The position numbers were made by a program, and so were the translations under genes. A stretch of DNA of 10,009 nucleotides from Dehalococcoidia bacterium LH_S1 (GTDB taxonomy: Bacteria; Chloroflexota; Dehalococcoidia; SZUA-161; SpSt-899): assembly GCA_023660035.1 (NCBI GenBank), contig JAGXOF010000029.1, positions 1-10,009 of the forward strand, given 5' to 3'. This document shows, piece by piece, positions 1-6,106 of this stretch; the first letter of the stretch is position 1, and each line of letters opens with the position of its first letter. A model generated the notes under the pieces. It was not told where the DNA came from. It ran no database searches and was given only the letters and a program-made list of their open reading frames with translations.

Positions 1-2
1 GT

Positions 3-386
3 ATAGAGTGGGATGTGGGATTATCCAGAGCGATCCCGTTGACTCTTGAGATAGATTCCGATGCGGCCGATCTGGACATTGACCTGACCTATCTTCAGGT
101 AGGTAAATTCACACTCGATATCGACGCTGGCAATTGCAGCCTTGTGATGCCGTCGGCCGGGATTATATCCGGTGTGATAGAGGCCGATGCTGCAAATGTT
201 GAGGTAACTATCCCTGATGATGTTTCAGGTCGTATAGATGCGGATATGAGCGCGGCTGCCCTGGACATATCTGAGAAAAGGTTCCCGAAGAAGGGGGATT
301 ATTACATGAGTTCCCCTTTTGAGGATTCCTCCAAACAGGTGTGCCTGCAAATAGAGTGTAATGCCGGGCGGGTGGAGGTCAGATAG
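3..386 (+). CDS. LiaF-like / toast-rack domain protein, C-terminal part (5' end outside the window)
   Basis: The reading frame is open from the first bases of the window, so the gene begins upstream; the GTG at 15 is an internal codon, not a supported start. The visible 127 residues have no membrane segment. They consist of short alternating hydrophobic strands rich in Asp, Ala and Gly, for example LEIDSDAADLDIDL, FTLDIDAGNCSLVMP and GVIEADAANVEVTIP, which look like successive rungs of a beta-helix. This pattern is typical of the C-terminal 'toast-rack' domains of LiaF/DUF2154-type and DUF4097-type proteins. LiaF proteins normally have N-terminal membrane helices and act in the response to cell-wall-active antibiotics. 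The gene ends 68 bases before the DUF368 gene on the same strand, and the two may be cotranscribed. The fold-level call is fairly good; a specific LiaF role is inferred. Confidence 0.6.
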   Translation: MEWDVGLSRAIPLTLEIDSDAADLDIDLTYLQVGKFTLDIDAGNCSLVMPSAGIISGVIEADAANVEVTIPDDVSGRIDADMSAAALDISEKRFPKKGDYYMSSPFEDSSKQVCLQIECNAGRVEVR

Positions 387-454
387 GCAACAGGCTCTAT
401 GAGGGGAGAGATGAAGGAGGCATCGATATCGAACTAAAATGGAAATCCGAGCCC

Positions 455-1267
455 GTGGCCACTTACTTCAAGGGATTGGTCATGGGCGTAGCAGATGCGA
501 TCCCCGGAGTTTCCGGGGGGACCTTTGCTCTGATTCTAGGCATATACACAAGGCTTATATCCAGCATCTCTTTCTTCTTTGCCAATCTCAAAAACCCCAG
601 GAAAGTGCTTGTGTCGGGTGATTTCTATTTCCTTGTGGCCCTGTTCCTGGGTATAGTTACCGGCGTTTTGGGACTTGCCCATTTAATGGGGTTTTTGCTT
701 GCTGATTTTCGCGTTCAGACCTTCTCCTTTTTCATAGGCCTTATACTAGCCAGCGTGTTTTTCATATTTAAGCAGGTGAGGGAAGATTTTCGACCGTGGT
801 TGCTTGTCTTCTCTCTTATAGGATTCGTAATTGGTTTCCTGGTCTCCGGACCAGCTCAGGTAGCGATGTCTCACTCGTTGATATATATTTTTGTCTCCGG
901 TTTTCTGGCCATCTGTGCAATGATATTGCCCGGTATATCCGGTGCCTATATTTTAGCCATCCTGGGTCAGTATGAATATATGCTGTCGTCACTCACCGAT
1001 TTCAATATACCTGTCATCTTGGTTTTTATATTCGGAGCGATTATAAGTCTTTTCCTTATGGCTAATTTCCTAAAATGGCTTCTGAGCAGGTACTATACTC
1101 ATGCCATCCTTTTTTTAATAGGGATTATGTTGGGGGGGGGGCTAAGAGGTTTGTTTGAGAAATCGATTGTTACCTCGCCAGAATGGATGGTTTTATTTAT
1201 CCTTATCGGTGCATCCACCTTGGTTGTCCTGGAGTTTGTGGCAAGGAAGAGAGAGAATTTAGTTTGA
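455..1267 (+). CDS. DUF368 family membrane protein, PopT-type undecaprenyl-phosphate translocase
   Basis: This is a 270-residue, very hydrophobic polytopic membrane protein. It has the two diagnostic half-repeats of DUF368: GVADAIPGVSGGTFALILGIY near residues 11-31 and AMILPGISGAYILAILGQY near 155-173. Members of this family (PopT) are reported to return undecaprenyl phosphate, the lipid carrier of envelope polymers, across the cytoplasmic membrane for reuse. Length is normal for the family. The start is uncertain. GTG 455 gives the usual family N-terminus (TYFKGLVMGVADAIPG), but it lacks a close ribosome binding site. The strong AGGAGG at 415-420 lies 34 bases upstream, and the frame is open back past it without an ATG, GTG or TTG. 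A run of ten G at 1132-1141 encodes Leu-Gly-Gly-Gly; loss or gain of one G would stop translation almost at once. The preceding gene encodes a LiaF-like envelope-stress protein, which fits a cell-wall lipid-carrier context. Confidence 0.85.
   Translation: MATYFKGLVMGVADAIPGVSGGTFALILGIYTRLISSISFFFANLKNPRKVLVSGDFYFLVALFLGIVTGVLGLAHLMGFLLADFRVQTFSFFIGLILASVFFIFKQVREDFRPWLLVFSLIGFVIGFLVSGPAQVAMSHSLIYIFVSGFLAICAMILPGISGAYILAILGQYEYMLSSLTDFNIPVILVFIFGAIISLFLMANFLKWLLSRYYTHAILFLIGIMLGGGLRGLFEKSIVTSPEWMVLFILIGASTLVVLEFVARKRENLV
1132..1141 (+). repeat. 10-base G homopolymer inside the DUF368 gene
   Basis: Ten consecutive G bases lie in the coding sequence, read as TTG GGG GGG GGG followed by CTA. 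One G fewer gives TTG GGG GGG GGC TAA, an immediate stop. One G more gives a stop within nine codons. Either change would remove about the last 40 residues, including the final membrane segment. Such tracts can act as slippage sites and are also frequent places for sequencing error. Confidence 0.85.
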
Positions 1268-1281
1268 TAAACCAGGGCTGC

Positions 1282-1310
1282 TTGCCCATTTCTTTCCCCT
1301 GTGATATGTT
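1282..1310 (+). promoter_or_regulatory. Weak candidate sigma-70 promoter before the DUF6391-type gene
   Basis: TTGCCC at 1282-1287 (four of six matches to TTGACA) and TATGTT at 1305-1310 (four of six matches to TATAAT) are separated by exactly 17 bases. They sit in the 64-base gap between the DUF368 gene and the next gene, 21 bases before its ATG. Spacing is ideal but the boxes are poor, so this may be a chance match; readthrough from the DUF368 gene is equally possible. Confidence 0.25.
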
Positions 1311-1331
1311 ATTTAACTAGGAAGGTTTGCT

Positions 1332-1790
1332 ATGAGAACAGATGAGGTCTTTCGTGGTTCTGAAGGTCTTTATCCGGAAACCTTGAGCCTAGTGAATGTG
1401 ATAAGACAGAATCATGCTCTGGAACATGCCACAATCGCTCTTCTCTTGACCCGCTTGGAGGGTAAGGTGAGACTTGCCGGGCGGGCTGGATTGAGGGGAT
1501 TCTACATCTATGGAGATATCCCCACGGAAACATTGGAGGAGGCTGCAAGGGAGGGATTGAGACGACTTCAGGATGGGGAGAGAGACCTTGCCGTTTCGCC
1601 GATGTGTGGTACAAATATCGCCGTAGCGGGCCTATGTGCGGGAGTAGCGGCGATGATTGCGGGGCGGGGAGTTGGGGGGTTGACTAAGTTCAGCCGTGTT
1701 GTCAGTGCCTCTGTGATCGCAGTTCTCGTTGCTCAACCACTGGGGGGGGCTGGCCCAGAAATACATTACTACTACGCCAGACCTCGATAA
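1332..1790 (+). CDS. DUF6391-type small membrane protein, apparently frameshifted near its C-terminus
   Basis: The open frame encodes 152 residues. ATG 1332 is preceded by AGGAAGG at 1319-1325, a good ribosome binding site. The N-terminal half contains RQNHALEHATI (residues 25-35), GFYIYGDIPTETLEEA (56-71) and MCGTNIAVAGL (91-101), then two hydrophobic segments near 93-111 and 122-138. This order matches what I recall of DUF6391 proteins, which are common in Chloroflexota and have no known function. The HALEH motif could bind a metal, but that is speculation. After VAQPLGG the frame runs through eight G bases (1742-1749) and ends in 14 unrelated-looking residues. With one G less, the frame continues to the stop at 1864-1866, giving about 177 residues, the usual family length. 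The product as written is therefore probably truncated by a sequence error, a true mutation or slippage. Confidence 0.75.
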   Translation: MRTDEVFRGSEGLYPETLSLVNVIRQNHALEHATIALLLTRLEGKVRLAGRAGLRGFYIYGDIPTETLEEAAREGLRRLQDGERDLAVSPMCGTNIAVAGLCAGVAAMIAGRGVGGLTKFSRVVSASVIAVLVAQPLGGAGPEIHYYYARPR

Positions 1791-1866
1791 CGTAAGTATT
1801 GCACGGGTTGTGAAGAAGAGAGAGGGCAAACGCACAAGGCATAAAGTGGAGCTCATATATCACTAG
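1742..1866 (+). other. 8-base G tract and displaced 3' end of the DUF6391-type gene
   Basis: G occupies 1742-1749. Downstream, the frame beginning CTG at 1750 encodes LAQKYITTTPDLDNV, then SIARVVKKREGKRTRHK and VELIYH, and stops with TAG at 1864-1866. The segment QKYITTTPDLDNVSI resembles the conserved C-terminal part of DUF6391 proteins as I remember it (a hydrophobic helix, then a Thr-Thr-x-x-Asp-Leu stretch). Joining the two frames needs removal of one G (seven instead of eight), which gives L-G-G-L-A-Q across the join. The piece has no start codon or ribosome binding site of its own, so it is best read as the tail of the preceding gene. Confidence 0.75.
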
Positions 1867-1919
1867 AGACGGACTGTAGGTACTGCTCACACTCAGGAAT
1901 CGGTTTAAGCTACCCCAAA

Positions 1920-3050
1920 ATGCAAAAGGATACTACTACATTATCCTACCGCCGACTCGTAATCAAAGTGGGTACAAACCTCATTACCGAAGGCAAGGAT
2001 AAACTTAATCGTGACGTGATGGCCAGCCTGGTTGGGCAAGTGGCACAACTGAATAGGAGCGGCCTGCAGACGATAGTGGTGTCTTCAGGTGCAGTTGCTG
2101 CCGGGAAGCATCGGTTGGGCACGAGGAAAAAACGTCGCGATACGCCTTTCAAGCAGGTGCTTGCTGCGGTTGGGCAGGGGCAGATGATGCAGGTATATGA
2201 TGAACTGTTTGGAGAACAGGGGATCACCGTTGCGCAAACGTTGCTGACCAAACCAGATTTCTTGAGTCGAATGGGATATTTGAATGCTAGGAATACCTTG
2301 CTCGCGCTTTTGGACTTTGGGATGGTACCCATTGTGAACGAAAATGACGTGGTCTGTGTTGAGGAGTTGAAGGGAGCGATGTTTGGGGATAATGATAACC
2401 TCTCGGCAATGGTGGCCAGTTTGGTAGATGCCGATCTATTGATGATTCTCAGTGATGTTGACGGCCTGTATACTTCCGAGCCAGGAGAGGGTGCTGAGTC
2501 TTCACTTGTTCGAAGGGTGGAGAGGATAGATAGTTCCATAGAAGGGCATATTACAGGGAAGTCAGGAGAAAGAGGTACTGGGGGGATGGCAACGAAGTTG
2601 GAGGCGGCAAAGCTTGCTACCGCATTGGGAACGGGTGTGGTGATTGCCAGTGGTTACGAGCCAGATGTTATTTCAAGGATAGTGGGAGGGGAAGAGTTGG
2701 GGACTTATTTTTTGCCTACCCATTCCAAGCTGGAAAGTCGAAAACGCTGGATGCTGAGTCAGCCTGCTGCTGGCAAGATAATCATTGATGCCGGTGCCAA
2801 AACAGCCCTTACAAAGCAAAACAGGAGCCTTTTGCCAGCGGGAGTTGTCGATATCGATGGAAGATTTGAGCGTGGGGATGTGGTTGCCATTGTGGATTCC
2901 AAGGGAGTGATTATATCTAATGGCATCTCCAATTATGGTTCGGGGGAAATAGCCCGGATTAAGGGCTGTCGCTCGGACAAAATCGGGGAGTTACTAGGCT
3001 ATGGCTATGGCTCTGAGGTGGTACACCGGGATAATATGGTGCCTTTGTGA
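1920..3050 (+). CDS. proB: Glutamate 5-kinase (gamma-glutamyl kinase)
   Basis: ProB phosphorylates L-glutamate with ATP to give gamma-glutamyl phosphate, the first step of proline synthesis in the cytoplasm. The 376 residues match the two-domain form (E. coli ProB has 367). The amino-acid kinase domain spans about 10-260: VIKVGTN (14-20), VVSSGAVAAG (53-62), NENDVV (140-145), GDNDNLSAMVA (157-167), SDVDGLY (178-184) and GTGGMATKLEAA (219-230). A PUA domain follows at about 280-370, with GKIIIDAGAK and GSGEIARIKG. All expected catalytic and substrate loops appear intact. ATG 1920 gives a normal N-terminus, but there is no clear Shine-Dalgarno sequence in the preceding 20 bases. It begins 53 bases after the end of the displaced DUF6391 tail, and proA follows 52 bases later on the same strand. 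Confidence 0.97.
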   Translation: MQKDTTTLSYRRLVIKVGTNLITEGKDKLNRDVMASLVGQVAQLNRSGLQTIVVSSGAVAAGKHRLGTRKKRRDTPFKQVLAAVGQGQMMQVYDELFGEQGITVAQTLLTKPDFLSRMGYLNARNTLLALLDFGMVPIVNENDVVCVEELKGAMFGDNDNLSAMVASLVDADLLMILSDVDGLYTSEPGEGAESSLVRRVERIDSSIEGHITGKSGERGTGGMATKLEAAKLATALGTGVVIASGYEPDVISRIVGGEELGTYFLPTHSKLESRKRWMLSQPAAGKIIIDAGAKTALTKQNRSLLPAGVVDIDGRFERGDVVAIVDSKGVIISNGISNYGSGEIARIKGCRSDKIGELLGYGYGSEVVHRDNMVPL

Positions 3051-3102
3051 AGTTGGATTATAATCACTAGCTGATAGCTGAGCGCTAAGAGAAAGGGGAA
3101 GC

Positions 3103-4377
3103 ATGCAGGAAGCGATTGATAAACTGAATGCCAAAGGCAAAGCAGCCAGGGATGCCTCCCGGCAGCTTGCTCACATTTCCACTCAGGTTAAGAACAGGGC
3201 TTTACATAATATTGCGGATAGTTTGATGAGCAGGCAAGAGGGGATTTTGGCTGCCAATAAAATGGACTATGATGAGTCAAAGTCGGCGGGTATGAATGAG
3301 GCCATGCTTGACCGCCTGGCGCTTTCACCGGATCGACTTGAGGGCATGGCACAGGATGTACGCGGCGTGGCTGCTTTATCTGATCCAGTAGGCGAAGTAC
3401 TGGATATGAGAAAGCTTACCAACGGATTGCAGGTGGGCAGGAGGAGAGTTCCGCTGGGAGTGATAGGTGCGATCTACGAGAGCCGCCCCAACGTCACCAT
3501 CGATATTTCCGCTCTTTGCCTAAAATCGGGTAATGCCATTATCTTACGAGGTGGTCGGGAAGCAGTACGCTCCAATGGAGCTTTGGCCAAAATCGTACAG
3601 GATGCGGCCATCGAAGCAGGGATCCCCAAGGATGCGGTCCAGTTTATTGAGTCTACAGAACGTGAGCTGGTAAATCACATGCTGCAGATGAACGGAATAA
3701 TAGATTTGATAGTCCCGCGTGGTGGGCAAGGACTCATCCGCATGGTAGCTGATAACGCAACAATGCCTGTGCTGGCCGGTGGGGTAGGGGTTTGTCATAC
3801 ATATGTTGACCGTGGTGCTGACCTGGACAAGGCTGTGGCCATTGCCCATAATGCCAAGGTCCAGCGTCCTACTGTGTGCAACGCTTTGGATACCTTGCTG
3901 GTTCACAGAGATATTGCTGAGAGCTATTTGCCTCGTATCGCAAAGGAATGGTCTAATTCAGGGGTCCAGATACATTGCGATGAGAAGGCGCTCAAGGTTT
4001 TGCAGGACATTCCCGGACTGAATATTTCCGCTGCCACGGAGGAGGATTGGGGAAAGGAGTTTCTGTCTTTGACAGCGGCGATAAGGGTTGTGGATTCGCT
4101 GGATGAGGCATTGGCCTATGTTGAGCGTTACAGCTCGGGGCATTCTGAGGCTATTATCACTGAGGATTATTCTGCGGGAATGCGTTTCCTAGATGAGGTT
4201 GATGCAGCGTGTGTTTATGTTAATGCCAGCACCAGGTTCACCGACGGCGCTCAGTTTGGGCTGGGGGCGGAGGTTGGGATTAGCACGCAGAAGTTTCATG
4301 CTCGAGGCCCGATGGGGCTCAGGGAATTAACCAGTTACAAGTGGATCATTATGGGTGAAGGACAAATGAGACCATAG
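3103..4377 (+). CDS. proA: Gamma-glutamyl phosphate reductase (glutamate-5-semialdehyde dehydrogenase)
   Basis: ProA reduces gamma-glutamyl phosphate with NADPH to glutamate 5-semialdehyde, which cyclises to pyrroline-5-carboxylate on the route to proline. The 424-residue length is typical. The catalytic cysteine is C259 in VQRPTVCNALDTLLVH. The substrate and nucleotide-binding region includes PLGVIGAIYESRPNV (117-131) and LKSGNAIILRGGREA (140-154). The family signature near the C-terminus, ASTRFTDGAQFGLGAEVGIS, lies at 375-394. ATG 3103 follows the purine-rich AAAGGGGAAGC at suitable spacing. The gene forms a unit with proB upstream. The next small gene starts eight bases after the proA stop, which suggests a common transcript. 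The final enzyme, proC, is not in the window. Confidence 0.97.
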   Translation: MQEAIDKLNAKGKAARDASRQLAHISTQVKNRALHNIADSLMSRQEGILAANKMDYDESKSAGMNEAMLDRLALSPDRLEGMAQDVRGVAALSDPVGEVLDMRKLTNGLQVGRRRVPLGVIGAIYESRPNVTIDISALCLKSGNAIILRGGREAVRSNGALAKIVQDAAIEAGIPKDAVQFIESTERELVNHMLQMNGIIDLIVPRGGQGLIRMVADNATMPVLAGGVGVCHTYVDRGADLDKAVAIAHNAKVQRPTVCNALDTLLVHRDIAESYLPRIAKEWSNSGVQIHCDEKALKVLQDIPGLNISAATEEDWGKEFLSLTAAIRVVDSLDEALAYVERYSSGHSEAIITEDYSAGMRFLDEVDAACVYVNASTRFTDGAQFGLGAEVGISTQKFHARGPMGLRELTSYKWIIMGEGQMRP

Positions 4378-4385
4378 GGGGAATC

Positions 4386-4700
4386 ATGCCGGATTATCGT
4401 TTTGAAAGGGAATGTCGTACTCCGTATTCTGAGGTATATGCTATTACATCTGACAGTGACAAAATAGTTGGGAAGATTAACCTGCATTTTGCAACTCAGG
4501 TAGTTAATGCGATGTTGTGTGTGGAAGAGGATATGACCACCGATGATATACGCGAACTTATCACTATAATCGATGAGGAGCTGGTCTTACCGGCGGATTT
4601 GGTGAGGGATGACTTTATTGTCACCGTCTATCAGGGACGTGAGATAGGCGTATTCAGTGACGAAGAATTTGAAGAAGATGATTCCGATGACTGGAACTAG
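4386..4700 (+). CDS. Small acidic protein of unknown function, third gene of the pro unit
   Basis: I do not recognise a characterised family. The gene encodes 104 residues from ATG 4386. GGGGGAA overlapping the proA stop supplies a ribosome binding site, so translation is probably coupled to proA. The protein has no signal peptide or membrane segment. It begins with FERECRTPYSEVYAITSDSDKIVGKINLHF, which looks like a beta-strand hairpin region. A helical segment around MTTDDIRELITIIDEELV and a strand-like DFIVTVYQGREIGVFS follow. The end is strongly acidic (DEEFEEDDSDDWN). A cytoplasmic alpha/beta protein with a flexible acidic tail is plausible. Its regular codon structure, ribosome binding site and position before the shared terminator support a real gene. 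Any role in proline synthesis is unproven; the link may only be conserved position. Confidence 0.7.
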   Translation: MPDYRFERECRTPYSEVYAITSDSDKIVGKINLHFATQVVNAMLCVEEDMTTDDIRELITIIDEELVLPADLVRDDFIVTVYQGREIGVFSDEEFEEDDSDDWN

Positions 4701-4712
4701 TAGGGAGTAAAA

Positions 4713-4738
4713 GGAGGGGTAGCTCGCCCTACCCCTCC
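4713..4738 (-). terminator. Intrinsic terminator overlapping the acsC stop codon, possibly bidirectional
   Basis: GGAGGGGTAG (4713-4722) and CTACCCCTCC (4729-4738) form a perfect 10-bp GC-rich stem with a six-base loop. Read on the minus strand, the hairpin is followed directly by TTTT (4709-4712), the usual form of an intrinsic terminator. The first minus-strand arm contains the last acsC codons and its TAG stop at 4729-4731. On the plus strand the hairpin lies 12 bases after the small acidic gene and is followed by only a weak T stretch, so termination in that direction should be less efficient. Confidence 0.8.
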
Positions 4739-6087
4739 CAGATTTGAGCGTTTTGTCTGAAATAGCCCCCAATTCCTGGAGCCTCTCTTGGGCCTACCAG
4801 TATTTTCCAGTCGGGTAGGTTTTCCTCTGTTTCCCCTTTGAGTATTGCCACTCCACCGGGTAGTATCAAGCTATTGTGGTTTACTTTGTCAGCTGCATCG
4901 AATTGCTTGATATGGGCAGCAATGCCGTCCGCGTCGAACTTGCCTGCTGACCAGGCAGTAAGGACAGACAGTCCCTCCGTATCTACAACCAGAATCCATG
5001 ATGGTCGGCCAGTGGCCTCAACCTCACCGGAGATCGCGAAGTAACTGAGCGCATAGTTAGTGGTGATGCAGAGCGGACTCTTCTCGTCGGGGGAACCAAC
5101 CTGATATATACCTGATTGCAACTGAATGGGTGCCTGAGGATCAGTGTACACATTCAGTCTTAGAGTCAGCAGATTGTATGCTATAGCGGGTGAGAAGCTG
5201 TCCATCACGATGACGTTAGCATATTTTGCTATGTGTTGAGCGGCCAAGTTGACCTCTTCCTCTACAGATGATGCCCCTTCTCCGGGGAAGCTGATTATGG
5301 GATAGCCGAAGGGCTCGAACTTCCTGAGAGCCAACCTGCGAACCTGAGTAAAACTGACCAGTGAGTTGTGGAGATCACGATCCCCTGGGTCTAGGATAAT
5401 GTCTTCTACTCCAGCTCCGCTGGCCTTTTCCGACAGCTCCGCCAGCTCGTCCAGTCCATCCGAACTCTTTACAACCATGGGGCAGCTGTACTTCTTAGCC
5501 AGCTGCCCCATCTGGTCAATGTTGTCCTTGGTAGCTGCGTAGATGAGTGGTCTACTATCACCCACCTTTTCCAATGCCGCACTCATACTGTTAGGGTCCG
5601 TGGCAATCAGCGTCAGTGGCATGTCTGTTTTGGACTTGACTGATTCCACGCAACTTGCAAAGGTGGATGCGTCTCCTGAATCGTTCTGCACAGCAAATCC
5701 GTCCAAGGTGAACGTCATTCCTACTCGGTCGACGCTATAGTTGCCAACTTCTTCAACGGTCTCGTTGAGGTCGTCCGCAGATGCCGTATCTTTGACCCTT
5801 ACCATGAGGGGAGCAGGATTGAAGAATTTCTTCTGATGGCGGTACATTACCAGCTCGGCGCCGGTAGTGAGTTGGTGATCATTTGTGACTATAGTAACGG
5901 CTCGCATCGGCGGCTTGGCAGCAGCGGATAATTTCTCTTTGGCCTCGTCGCTTGCATAAGGACACTTGGAAAGGTCCTCTTGACCTGCTGCTAATTTCAT
6001 GGCGAAAGCCATGCAGGTAGGATAACCGCATTCCTTGCAATTTGTCTTGGGTAAAAGCTTATATATTTGAATGCCTGTTAGTGCCAT
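4729..6087 (-). CDS. acsC: Corrinoid iron-sulfur protein, large (gamma) subunit
   Basis: AcsC (CdhE family) is the large subunit of the corrinoid iron-sulfur protein. It carries the methyl group on cobalamin between methyltetrahydrofolate and the A-cluster of acetyl-CoA synthase. The 452 residues fit the family (about 445). The N-terminal [4Fe-4S] site is C17, C20, C25 and C42 in NCKECGYPTC and LSKCPY, the normal spacing for the cluster that reactivates Co(II). A TIM-barrel-like region follows at about 60-310. The C-terminal corrinoid-binding region at about 320-452 includes LILPGGVAILKGE (407-419) and VGPREAPGIGGYF (431-443). ATG 6087 is preceded by AAGGAGG at good spacing. It is the last gene of the operon, 19 bases after acsD, and its stop codon lies within a terminator hairpin. 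Confidence 0.96.
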   Translation of the reverse strand: MALTGIQIYKLLPKTNCKECGYPTCMAFAMKLAAGQEDLSKCPYASDEAKEKLSAAAKPPMRAVTIVTNDHQLTTGAELVMYRHQKKFFNPAPLMVRVKDTASADDLNETVEEVGNYSVDRVGMTFTLDGFAVQNDSGDASTFASCVESVKSKTDMPLTLIATDPNSMSAALEKVGDSRPLIYAATKDNIDQMGQLAKKYSCPMVVKSSDGLDELAELSEKASGAGVEDIILDPGDRDLHNSLVSFTQVRRLALRKFEPFGYPIISFPGEGASSVEEEVNLAAQHIAKYANVIVMDSFSPAIAYNLLTLRLNVYTDPQAPIQLQSGIYQVGSPDEKSPLCITTNYALSYFAISGEVEATGRPSWILVVDTEGLSVLTAWSAGKFDADGIAAHIKQFDAADKVNHNSLILPGGVAILKGETEENLPDWKILVGPREAPGIGGYFRQNAQIWEG

Positions 6088-6106
6088 CTCTGCCTCCTTG
6101 TCCAGA

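Noticed and set aside
15..17. GTG as a possible start of the first gene
   Set aside because: The frame is open back to the window edge, there is no ribosome binding site before it, and the resulting protein would begin in the middle of a beta-helix domain.
439..621. ATG 439 frame overlapping the DUF368 start
   Set aside because: Its product has no hydrophobic pattern or family match and it overlaps the well-supported DUF368 frame; the spacing from AGGAGG is 18 bases, too long for normal initiation.
1274..1286. GGGC-TGCTT-GCCC hairpin after the DUF368 gene as a terminator
   Set aside because: The stem is only four base pairs and the following T-rich stretch is interrupted, so termination is not supported.
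1946..2539. Long minus-strand open frame of 197 codons inside proB
   Set aside because: It lies fully antisense to a gene with clear family motifs, its product is a low-complexity Ser/Thr/Pro-rich chain, and it has no ribosome binding site. It is a by-product of proB codon usage.
3059..3064. TATAAT between proB and proA as a proA promoter
   Set aside because: The -10 box is perfect, but nothing resembling a -35 box lies 16-18 bases upstream and there is no extended -10 motif; cotranscription with proB is simpler.
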